Source of the DNA: Lingula anatina
Taxonomy: Eukaryota > Brachiopoda > Lingulata > Lingulida > Lingulidae
Assembly: GCF_001039355.2 (NCBI RefSeq)
Contig: NW_019773933.1
Location: 1-32,939, forward strand
Direction of reading: 5' to 3'
Length of the DNA: 32,939 bases
The position numbers were made by a program, and so were the translations under genes. Each line of letters begins with the position of its first letter. The first letter of the stretch is position 1. Under the pieces are notes generated by a model, which did not search any database, had not been told where the DNA came from, and saw only the letters and a list, made by a program, of their open reading frames with translations. Positions 11,801 to 21,900 of this stretch are shown here, in pieces.

Positions 11801-13890
11801 AATCGATATCATGATGATTACACCTGAAGTAATGCATGGAACAAACTGTCTGAATTCTAGAGATGTTTGCCAGTGACTGAATTTTGATTTAAACAGATCT
11901 TTTACAGTCAGATGCATAAGAGCCCATAGTAATGATGTGTAATATAGAAGAGCTGTCCAGTATGGGTAAAAACACAGCACAATAGCTGGATGGTAAAATT
12001 AGTATGTACAGAATTGTACAGTCTGGATAAAGAATTCCATACCATGTGTTTCTTTTTTATGTAGCCAGTTTGGGTAAGCGAATAGCTTTGAAATAATTAC
12101 TAGTAATTTATTTGTTGATTGATTTTTTTCTTCATCTTGGATTGTTATTTATGTAACTGTTTTGATTTTTATTATCCTAGGATTGAGAGTCACCAGCAGC
12201 AAAAACAGGACCTTCAAAAAGTTCACAGCTGGTTCATGGCTAATAAACAGACTTTACATTCTGCCCCTGTAAGTAGAAACATTTGTACTAACACTTACAT
12301 TTCAAACAGGCATGGAATCTCAAAACAAGCCTATCACGTTTTTTTTTTTTTACTGTGCTATTGTGGAAAACACAAAATTTTTTAAATCAAGTACAACTTG
12401 TCTCGAAAGGCTGCAAGTAAGCCAAATATCAGTCTTTTTGTTTTTTATTATCTGCTATAATTAAAACGTGCCATGGTAAACATATGATTGCTTTGACAGA
12501 CATACAGGAGTAATCTCAGCTGTGATCTCTATTAAGGCACAATATTCCTGGGAATTTCCTCCATTTAAAAAATTATACCATATATTTAAAGTTGTCTTTC
12601 TTTTCAAAAGAACCTCTGTGTATTAATATAGTGTAAGGAGAATTTTTTTCAGTTTATAGCCTGTCATTGGTGCAAATCACTACATTGCAGATAGAATATC
12701 ACTTTTGATTACATTTGTTATAGATTTTTGGACGAGCTAAAAAGCAGTTGGCCACCCAAGGTATCTTGCGTATAGACCCAAGGACAGGATCAATGAGACC
12801 ATACAGTGGAAGTACTGGCAGTGCTAGAAGTCGGAGAAACAAGGCTGTACAGCTCATGGAAGTGGAACAAGTAAGCATAAAACTGCAAAATGTGAATACT
12901 CTTTTTTTTACCAAGCTAACTTTATTCAAAAATTTGCTTTAAGGTGGCTAATTTGCTAGCTATTAGGCTTGAAAGAAAAGACTCCAAGAGAGAATTTGAC
13001 GTAGGTGAAATATAGTACATAATATATTTTAAATGTGAAGCAAATGCCAAGTTGACAACATAATTACAAGGTCCTTTTTGAAAAACTTATGGCATTGCTA
13101 AAATGTTAATTTGTTCAAATATGCATTTTGTGATAATTTTCTGCTGAGTTAATACAATTTTTATCTGTTCAAATGATGTATGAACTGGATGCAGTTATTG
13201 CCTTTAGAAAGTAAGAAGACTTTGAATAGGTGTGCTTTATGTTGACATACGCTTAAAATGACAAATATATGTACAGCCAGGCAAAAAAGGAGGAATGAAA
13301 ATTCCAAAATTATAGGTATTCATAGGATGAAAATTAAACAAAGAAAGACAAAACATTTTTCATTTCAATATATAATAGCAACAGTGGAATGAAAGTGGCA
13401 GGATTTAGGTTGAAGCAGTAGATTATTTTCTCATTCAAAATATGTCTTTCCAGTTTGAATCACCTAGGCTACAGTCCCCTCCACAGCTGAATAGAGAAAA
13501 GGTAAATATTGAAAGAGTGCAATAGCTCTCAAGTACCTGTTTGACAGAAGTACCATATAAACCTATCTTAACATATAACTTGTTTAAGTGCTCATACAAG
13601 AGGTGTAGTCTAGCAAGTTTTTAAATAAATATTATGTACACTTTTCAGTTGATATGTTAAATTCAATTGTAGTCATACCTGTACATTGAATTGTCTTATT
13701 GCATATAATAAAGTGAAGATATCTCTTGATAATTTTACTGAAAATATAACCTTGTCAGATAACCCAGGGAAAGCCACTGAAGGCAACAGCACCTAGCAAA
13801 GAAAAAATACAAGATGAGAATATTGCTCCAGCTGCCTTACCAGCCACTGAAGTGCCAAATAATACACCACCTGCCAGTACAGAAACCAAG
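8843..13890 (+). CDS. Unidentified IQ-motif protein, 5' seven exons (helical N-terminus)
   Basis: Exons: 8843-8917, 10812-10912, 11173-11238, 12181-12268, 12724-12870, 13454-13501 and 13759-13890. Every junction keeps phase, giving 219 residues. The start ATG has A at -3. Residues 1-110 look alpha-helical and charged (FLEKGIKSLRRSR, EFKDMFSMIEHHHRDIRLAH, QQQKQDLQKVHSWFMANK), probably a coiled coil or bundle. Residues 111-219 are a disordered Ser/Pro/Arg-rich segment. The last exon ends in phase 0, two bases before the single N at 13893. It joins in phase to the exon at 18927 if the ATRX block is skipped, so I treat the two parts as one gene. No family is recognised. A 136-base N gap (10489-10624) lies in intron 1 and could hide an exon, although phase is intact without one. 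Confidence 0.72.
8918..10811 (+). other. First intron of the IQ-motif gene, with assembly gap
   Basis: This is a 1.9-kb AT-rich intron with a gtaggt donor and a ttccttccag acceptor. It contains the N run 10489-10624. An open frame of 87 codons (9675-9938) resembles no family I know and has no matching splice sites in phase, so I do not call it an exon. The rest shows only A/T-rich low-complexity tracts. Confidence 0.6.
10489..10624. other. Assembly gap (run of 136 N)
   Basis: All bases are N. The gap lies inside intron 1 of the IQ-motif gene. The flanks are T-rich on the left and unremarkable on the right. Confidence 0.99.
11149..11166. repeat. (TA)n microsatellite next to a splice acceptor
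   Basis: A short TA run follows a T tract and sits directly before the acceptor of exon 11173-11238. It forms part of the polypyrimidine-tract region. Confidence 0.85.
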
Positions 13891-13892
13891 GT

Positions 13893-13893
13893 N
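13893..13893. other. Single N: probable contig join
   Basis: The left flank is the last exon of the IQ gene's 5' part plus the first two bases of its donor (gt). The right flank is intron leading into the first ATRX exon. The change of gene and of coding phase across this one base marks it as a join. Confidence 0.8.
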
Positions 13894-13968
13894 TCGCAAA
13901 CTAGACTTGTTATTTACAAAGTGCAAGCATTTCATGAACAGCTTTGTTTTTTCTTTAACTGTGTGCAG

Positions 13969-14562
13969 CTGTCCAGTTTATGTGGGATTGTCTTATCGAG
14001 AGTTTGGAACAGTATAAGAAGGATCCTGAAGGATCTGGCTGCATTCTGGCTCATTGTATGGGATTAGGGAAGACATTGTCTGTAAGTCTAAACACTCATA
14101 TTTGGAATAGGTTTTGCTTATAGGTATTCAACTCTCGGCACAGTCTCTGAAAAGGTTAAATGAAGATGTCTGTAGTATTTTCTCATTTTGGTCCAGATAC
14201 CTCTACGTGAAACAATACATTTTAGTCATTGGTCTGTCTTTAGCATGTTTTTTTTTTTTTTTTTTTAATTCATGAACATTTTTATTATTTATTTTGTTGT
14301 TATCTTAGTTGAGAACAATTTTGTATGTATATCTGCAGCTTTGTTTTGTTCTCGTACTGCTTTACTTTATACATCAAGGGGAATCCTAATACCAAACATG
14401 TCCACTCTCTCCATGTACTAGGTTATCACATTTGCCCACACAGTATTAACCCATCCCAAGTACCTGCCATTCCGGAGGTGTCTGGTTATCTGTCCACTGA
14501 ACACTGTGCTGAACTGGCAGAATGAGTGGACCAAGTGGCTGGAAGAGGAGGACAGGCTGGAT
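13969..14562 (+). CDS. ATRX: ATRX exons with Walker A (motif I) and motif Ia
   Basis: Exon 13969-14081 encodes [14 protein letters not shown] and ends [15 protein letters not shown] is the ATP phosphate-binding loop. Exon 14422-14562 follows with VITFAHTVL and [16 protein letters not shown], the motif Ia region. The exon runs in phase 0 from acceptor tactag to donor gtaagg. Confidence 0.9.
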
Positions 14563-15647
14563 GTAAGGACTATAAAATACTCTTGAGTTATTTTTAAAAA
14601 TGCATATGTGCAACGAAAAGACCAAATGTATAATCAATAGCTGATTTATTTTAACTTAATCTGTAAGTAGTGTTACAAACCCCACTGAAGACATGCTAGA
14701 CTTTGCTCATTACTATAATAAAATTAATAAAAAAAAAAAGAGAGTTACATTATGTACTAGAAACTAAACAACAGGTGTCATACACTTATTTTTTAGAGAT
14801 TTAAGTCAAGAATAAGTTTTTTATCATCTAATTTAGAGTCCACAAAATACTTTTTTATAGCATTGATATATGTATTAGACTTAATTAAAATTTATTTTCT
14901 GGGATGCTAATGTTCCTCTAAGGCAATGAAAGGGATTAACCACCTTTTTGTGTGACAGATATGGAAAGATTCTGGATTTTTATGTCAGTGTAATGTTTAG
15001 TTTGCTTGTATTATATGGCAAAAATAATTGCTCGGTGCTGTAATCTGGTATTACATAATATTTGTGCAAGTTTCCCACCAAGTGTGTTGCTAGTGTTTCT
15101 TCACCAAATCTATTTTCACTAGGTTTATGAGCTGTCCAGTGTGAAGAATAACCACAGCAGAGCCGACTGTTTACAAGACTGGCATGAAGGGGGCGGGGTC
15201 ATGATTATGGGATATGAGATGTTCCGCAACCTTAGTCAGAGTGTCAGAGTCAGAAACAAGAGACAGAAGAGGATATTTGCTGAAACCCTGCTTGATCCAG
15301 GTAAGAGCATATAATCCAAATTAGTTTTTTTTTAATCCAGGTAAATACATTGGGGACAGATTAGCATCCTAAAGCTTTTAATTGAGGGAGTGAATGCTGT
15401 TCTAGTTGTCTTGATGTATTACTGTAGGTCCAGACATAGTGGTATGTGATGAGGGCCATGTGCTGAAGAATTCCACATCAGCAATATCCAAGGCTGTGTC
15501 TCAAATAAAGTCTAAGAGGAGAGTGGTGCTGACAGGAACACCACTGCAGAATAACCTGAAGGAGTGTGAGTATTGAAACTGGGTAGAGATGTATTATTGT
15601 GAATGACTGGGGGTCAGTGCGAGCATGAATATGTGTAAAATTTTTTT

Positions 15648-15679
<32 letters not shown>

Positions 15680-18201
15680 GGGGGGGGGGCAACTGAAGAA
15701 AACTGAAAACAACCACTGCATTATATCTGGCAATTCTTAATAGTGTGATAAATGTAAAGGAAGTATCATGATTTTATATTAAGTTAGTTGCAGATCAAAG
15801 CATGATAAACTTGATGGAAAAAAGATTCTTAACAGACTATTTCATTTATTATATGAGCATCACAAGAATAAGGGTTATCAGTGCTGTATCCCTAAGTTTA
15901 ACTTTTACTTTACTTTATATATGTACATGAAACGGTATATCTTTATTATTTTATTATAAATACAATTTGATACTGAGACTGATAAAATCATAGAGTTAAA
16001 CTTTTATTTCAGATCATTGCATGGTGGACTTTGTAAAGCCTAACTTATTAGGAACAGCCAAAGAGTTTGGCAATCGGTTTGTGAACCCCATCAGCAATGG
16101 GCAGTGTAAAGACTCCACACCACACGATGTAAAGATCATGAAGAGAAGAGCTCATATTCTTCATGATTTGCTGTCAGGTTGTGTACAGGTGTGTTTTACC
16201 TGGCTGTTTTGTCTTTACTGTCTCATGAAGGCATTTCTTGGACTAAAGTTTTTTCATTAATTATCTTTTAATAGATGGGGAAAATGGATTTTTTCCCCCT
16301 TTTGATTACCTTTACTTGTTGATGCTGCTGAGTAGCTATTGTTAGATATGCATAGAATACTATAGTCCTGAAAGACAGAAGTGTTGCACTGGAAATATAT
16401 ATGGTAAAAAATAAATATGCCTGACATATGAAAGCGTGCTGGTTATAAAAATATGATACTTTAACAATATTTTCCATTCATGTTTTATGTCAGAAAAATT
16501 GAATTCAGTGATTCAACTAAATTAATACTTTGTATTTCACACATGCATTTTATAATTGATAATTTCCAGAGGAAAGACTACTCAGCCCTGACCAAGTTTC
16601 TTCCCCCTAAGTTTGAGTATGTTCTGTTGGTGCGCCTGTCCAAACTTCAAGTTCTTTTATATAGAAAGTACTTGCAGTGTGTTCAAGGGGTGGACGATGA
16701 CGGAATGGCAGTAGTTGGAAGGGGAGCTAAGATTTTCTCTGATTATCAAGCTCTTATGAGAATATGGACACACCCTAGAGTAATGAGATATGATCAGATT
16801 AGACGGGAAAATAAGGCAAGTTCTTGTCTTTCTTTTATGTTTTATTATCATTTTGCAAATTTGACACAGTTTTTGATATAAGGAAGAAAAAGTAAAAATG
16901 TAAAGATGGTTGTTTTAAAAAGTTTAATGTCGATTTTTATTGAAATTTTTGTTGTTAAAAGGGAAAGAATGTGACCAGAGGTTTCAAATATTAAAAAAAA
17001 AAGATATCTGATCAGCAACAAAAATAAATAAATAAATAAGGTTTCCTAAAGGTACCTATTAGACAGGTAATATATAGGCAAAATTGGTTCATGTTTTTAT
17101 TTGTTTCCAACGTGATTAACATATATTAGATATTTTTCATATTTTATAATTCTTTCATCTAACAGGCATTTCTTGAAGATAACGACTCATTCATTGATGA
17201 TGAAAGTGATATGAGTTCTTTCATAGATGATGGCAGCTCTGACAGTATAATAGATCTCTCTGACAGTGACCAGGAACCAGGCCCCAGTAAAGGAAAGAAC
17301 AAGTAAGAAAATGATGGCACTCTTTCCTGTTGGGCACTAACCCATAACAGTTGATCAGGCCACTTTAAGAAGTACTGGGTTTATAAAAAAGTTAAAACTG
17401 CCTCGTGACACAAATCCACTTTTAGACCCTGATTGCTCCAAGGAATATTAATCAAAGTTATCTTTGGAACAGACCATGACATTAATGAGAACACGGGGCA
17501 TAGGCTTTTGATTTTAATTCTGAGTCAGATGGAGACAGTTTGAATATCTTAATCCAACATTTAATTATGGAAAGCTTTTCCTGTGTTAGTTAAAAGCATA
17601 TCTGCTCTGCTTAAACTGTAGGCTTATTATTAAATGGTTTGGCTTCTGAAATGATTATTTTTTTATCAGGAAAAAAGGCAAAGGTAAAAAAAGCTGTGAA
17701 TCACAAAGTGATGATGAGGTAGTGAAAGAATGGAAGACAAGGAAGAGAGGAGGGGATGGCTCAGGTAGGGTTTTTTTAGGTATTTATATCCAAAAATGAT
17801 AAAGGCTAAGAATTTGACTTTTTTTTTATCAAGATAGATTGAATTCTATGGTTAACATTTTTATAACAATACAAAAAACAAAATTGTAGGGTAGATATTA
17901 CAACTGGTAATGACTAAGAAAAAAAGAATGTATGACCTGTAATTTTGAATTCAGTCGTAAAGAAAAAAATAAGAGAGGAAAGTAAAGTAAAAATAAAAAG
18001 AAGCAAAACTGCGTCTTCTAAACCCCCACTGGTTCTGTTTTCAGAGCCCGAAGAGGTTGTGCCTGAAGTTCAGGCTCTAATGAAGTCTGAATGGTGGCAT
18101 GAGTTTGTGACTGAGGAAGATGAAAAGAAAATAGAGAACAGTGGCAAGCTCTTGTTGCTGTTTGAAGTTCTTAGAATGGCCGAGGAGATTGGTGATAAAG
18201 T
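13969..18201 (+). CDS. ATRX: ATRX chromatin remodeller, partial: N-terminal half of the SNF2 ATPase domain (nine exons)
   Basis: ATRX is a SNF2-family ATPase that works with DAXX on H3.3 deposition at repeats and telomeres. Exons: 13969-14081, 14422-14562, 15123-15300, 15428-15565, 16013-16188, 16570-16815, 17166-17302, 17670-17764 and 17955-18201, all phase-consistent (about 490 codons). Motif I is HCMGLGKT, motif [10 protein letters not shown], motif [26 protein letters not shown] and [15 protein letters not shown] are ATRX-like and separate it from RAD54L2/ARIP4. The acidic Ser-rich insert (17166-17302) also fits. The ADD domain upstream and helicase motifs V-VI downstream are missing. It enters in phase 1 and leaves in phase 2, matching neither flanking exon, and is bounded by single Ns at 13893 and 18602. 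It is most likely a piece of another locus. Confidence 0.9.
15123..15565 (+). CDS. ATRX: ATRX exons with DEGH box (motif II) and motif III
   Basis: Exon 15123-15300 encodes [12 protein letters not shown] and exits in phase 1. Exon 15428-15565 encodes [13 protein letters not shown] (Walker B, Mg-ATP hydrolysis) and [15 protein letters not shown] (motif III, coupling). All catalytic residues visible here are intact, so this is not an obviously dead copy. Confidence 0.92.
15652..15690. repeat. (GT)n microsatellite followed by a G run
   Basis: In the ATRX intron 15566-16012, a T tract (about 15641-15652) runs into about 14 GT repeats and then about 11 G. Such tracts are length-variable and hard to sequence. 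The rest of this intron holds nothing recognisable. Confidence 0.95.
16013..16815 (+). CDS. ATRX: ATRX exons downstream of motif III, ending at a GC donor
   Basis: Exon 16013-16188 encodes [14 protein letters not shown] and [12 protein letters not shown]. Exon 16570-16815 encodes [20 protein letters not shown] and ends RRENK. Its donor is AAG|gcaagt, a GC donor with otherwise perfect consensus, pairing with ctaacag before 17166. No GT nearby restores the frame. Confidence 0.88.
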
Positions 18202-18343
18202 GTAAGACGTGTTTGATATTGACTCATAATTCTAAATTTATGCCATGTGTGCTGTAAGATGAGAAGATTAAAAATAGTCTTTTATAATTTTATACTGATA
18301 GAATTTTGGAGGGTTCAAACTTGCTAGGCCAGTTTAATTGCAG

Positions 18344-18436
18344 ATCATGGCATAGTGGACTTTGTAAAGCCTAACCTATTAGAGACAGCAAAAAAGTTTG
18401 GCAATTGCTTTGTGAAACCCCTTTAGCAATGGGCAG
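18344..18436 (+). pseudogene. Degenerate partial copy of ATRX exon 16013-16188
   Basis: Bases 18344-18436 match the first 92 or so bases of exon 16013-16188 with about a dozen differences and one inserted base. They are preceded by a cag acceptor-like end. The aligned frame reads [19 protein letters not shown] and reaches TAG at 18424-18426. The copy stops abruptly after gggcag and the rest of the exon is absent. It lies where the next ATRX exon would be expected. Confidence 0.85.
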
Positions 18437-18440
18437 TTGA

Positions 18441-18560
18441 TGTAGTGAATATTGATGTGTTTTATTATTATTATTATTATTTAATTAATTTTATTTTTAT
18501 TGTTTTTATATTTATTTATTTTTTTATGTATTTATTTATTTTTTTGTAATTCCTCACTTC
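18441..18560. repeat. AT-rich low-complexity tract (TTA and TTTA-like units)
   Basis: About 18463-18550 is a run of attatt, tttatt and atttattt units, located between the fossil ATRX exon and the single N at 18602. Confidence 0.8.
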
Positions 18561-18601
18561 ACTGAGACTATGTATGTATTTTTTTCTTTCTTAGCTATTC
18601 A

Positions 18602-18602
18602 N
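18602..18602. other. Single N: probable contig join
   Basis: This base separates the ATRX-bearing block from the intron leading into the IQ-gene exon at 18927. Coding phase disagrees across it (ATRX exits in phase 2, the next exon enters in phase 0). Confidence 0.8.
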
Positions 18603-18926
18603 CTCTGATCCTCTAGTTAAAAATAGCAAGAATTTTGCTGGTGAAATCATTGGTGAATGATAACAGTAACTGTTAATTAAATATTAATTATGTGATAATA
18701 TCCAGGAGCTTCTTCAGGTATGAATCCAAAGATAAATGTCGAATTGACATTTTTGTCTTTCTAACTGTATAAGAGCTAATAGGTTTTTGTTTCCATGGAA
18801 AATGATGAGAAAAGTGATAAATAAAAAGATATCCTTTAACAAGAGCAGACTAAACAGGCAAATTACACTTGACAATATTTATACAGTATTATCAATACTA
18901 CATAGTTACATCTTGTCTCATTTCAG

Positions 18927-21900
18927 CCAATCCCTCAACCTCCCCCTGCCCCCAGAGAAGATGTCACTGTGCCTCCCAGAATGGTGCACCCGGTGGCAGC
19001 CTTAGTCAATCCCCATGTTGTGCAATTAAGTGAACATCACCCCTCCACACCTCAGCCTCATTTTGACATTGACCAAATGTCTGATGTCAGTAGTCCCGTG
19101 AAAATAAGAGTAGAATCTAATCCAGGTAATGAGGACACTAATTATAAAATTTACAAATGAATTAGATAATAGCCAGTGGGGTTGAGACAGAGAGACATAG
19201 TGTTAGATATTTTGAGAGGTTTAATTGATGTTTTGTTATAGTTAATAACATCATAAATATCTGTAGCTAATAAATTTTAAACTGTTGTTTGATATGAGCA
19301 CAATAGTCATAGGTTGCAAATGCACTCATGGACGACACCCAAGTTTTCATTAATTCATTGCAAGCTTTGATACATATTTCTTTCAGTAAAGGAAAAGAAA
19401 AAGAAAGGGAAAGGTATTTAAGTGTCACTGCTTCTTGCTTCCAGGAGTGATATATCAGTTTCTGTTTCACATTTTATGTTAATGAAATCTGTTCTTGGCA
19501 TATCACATTCATTTAGTGATATGCGTCATACCTGAGTGTCAACTTTTACATGTCAACTCTGGACATCTCAAGATTGCTAATTTGACAGTTTTCTGCTTAT
19601 TGTCATTTCAATCCAAGTGTTTTTAAAATATCTGACAAATTATCAAATGTCAGGTGTGCTGATCTGATAATTATTTATTGATGTCAGAGGATCACATGTT
19701 ATGTGATCTGGTAATATTGTCATAACTCACGTATCTGAAATGCTCAGGTATGTGCCTGTTCACCACTGCCTTTTTACTTTTAACTCATATTAAAAAAAAA
19801 GTCACACTTTTATTATAATAGCAGTCAGTTTTTATTTTTATGACCTTTTCATTTTTGCTTCATCACTGTTTTACGTTTTGTCACTTTTGTTTACTTCTAT
19901 CTTATTTGTTTTTGATTTGGTTTAGTTTGTTTGCAAAAAGTTGGGTTTCATTTCTTCATCTTCTGTGTGACATTCCTCTTTTTTGTTTCCTAAAAAAGTT
20001 GAAAAAAAATTGATGTTCTGCAAGTGTGTGTTGCTTGAAATCGGGTCATCAGTCTTTTTTTTTTGTATTGTTAAGTGTATGACTAGATTAACATTAAGAA
20101 TAGTGATAAATGACATTGATGAAGATTAACGAGTGCAATTTGTAGCAGAAGTCTGCAGTTTTTCTGAATACCCAGAACAAAATCACTTTAGTACAAAGCT
20201 AAAATTACATGTATCATCCGTCAAGTTAATCATATGAATGACTTTCAGACTATTATTTTCAGATAATCTGTCTTCTGGTCAGTTATCGCCAGATAGGGCT
20301 AGGACGCCATTAGAGGAGCGCAATGCCAGACTGAGATCATGGAATGAATTCCAGCAGGACCAGACTTATGGACAGGAGATGCTAGGTAGTCTATTTTCTA
20401 TAAGGATTTATTTTTCTTTCCTTAATTACTATATTATATTTATCATGTTGTTACTGAAGAGGTTTGCAGTTTAGAATTGTATTCATTATGAGACACTTTG
20501 TTGGCTCAAATATTGACACTCATTCCCAGTCAGAATTATATAGTAGATTTAATTTTACAAGTTTGACAGGTGCAAACTTACACAAATTTAAGGTGTGGGG
20601 AAAAAATGCAAAAGGGTCTATGTAATATGTAAAGGAGGATTCAAGCCTCAGTCTGCAATATTTGTACTGTTAAAAAAAACTGTCGGGAGTATATTTGGTT
20701 TGACTTATTTGAAGTAGTGCATAGAAATATTTGACTTTTGCAACATTGTAAGATAAAAAAATATCTTTAATTTCTTTTGACTGTGTTATTATCAGGTAAC
20801 CTCCAGTTTATTGGTCGTGGGGGTCAGCCCCAGGGGGTTCGTTACGCAGCGCATGACCTCGGTGAGACCCCAGAGGAGTACACGAAGGATATTGTTGTGG
20901 GATATTCCAGACTGCATGGCACAGGTTCATATTTCTTTTCATTTCTGTGGTGATTGATAACAAAAACACCCTCTTTTATGTTTTTTTCGTGCAAATAAGT
21001 AATACAGATGCTTTTATGCAGCATCTGATTCAATTATCTAAGTTTCTTGTAAAATTTTGGATTATTCCCTGAATTGTTGCTTGGCTGTTTTTTGTCACAA
21101 AAAAAAAAAACTGCTACATTTCAGATTTGTGCTCATTAAGCATTAGGTTTATTTAATTAATAGTAAAACTTTGTTTGATAGGATGATAATATTGTAACAT
21201 TTATTTTAATAAATTAATAATAATTTTCATAAATTAAAATGTGACAGGTGAGCACCAGAAGAGTCAGAACATCATCAACTGAAATCATCTAATTTTTTAA
21301 ATTCTTCTCAATTATTTAAATGCACATGTTTAATGCAACAGGTCCAGCACCAGGCATTGACCCGAAAATGCTGGTGTCCAAAACTACAGAAGAGTTCTAT
21401 CAGCTGGCCGAGGGGTACTACCCAGACACACCCAAATACCCCTCTTCTGTGGTGGCTGCAACGAGGCCAAAGTCCACTCCTCCAGGGGCCAAGAGGTCAG
21501 CCTCTGTTATGACCAATTTTGGTGCCATGAGGAGTAGAGCAGCCACGCCAAAGAATAGGTAAGAAGCACAATTGTGATAATTATTGATGTTTTTGTTATA
21601 ATTTTTTCATGGCTTTGATTGTACAGCTTTAAAGTCAAGGGAATACATAGATGTGAACTTTAATATATTCTAGGCATTGTAGGCTTTGAGTAAGTTTTCA
21701 GTGAGGTTCCAGCCATGGTCGAGTTGGCCACTAGATGTGTACTTACAAACAATCTATGGTATCTTGAAGTATTTATAGTCTTAGGCACTTGATAGTATTA
21801 AAAAGAGAATCAAGAGTGGACTCAAACACTTTTTCCATTTCACATACTTGATATCGACCATACAAATACTGGATACCAAAAGCCCAGTCGGAATCACTGC

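Noticed and set aside
18441-18601. The next ATRX exon (helicase C-terminal start)
   Set aside because: No reading frame here resembles the expected motif after GDKV; the tract is low-complexity.
13759-19125. A fused coiled-coil, SNF2 helicase and IQ protein
   Set aside because: Coding phase fails at both ends of the ATRX block, and both joins fall next to single Ns.
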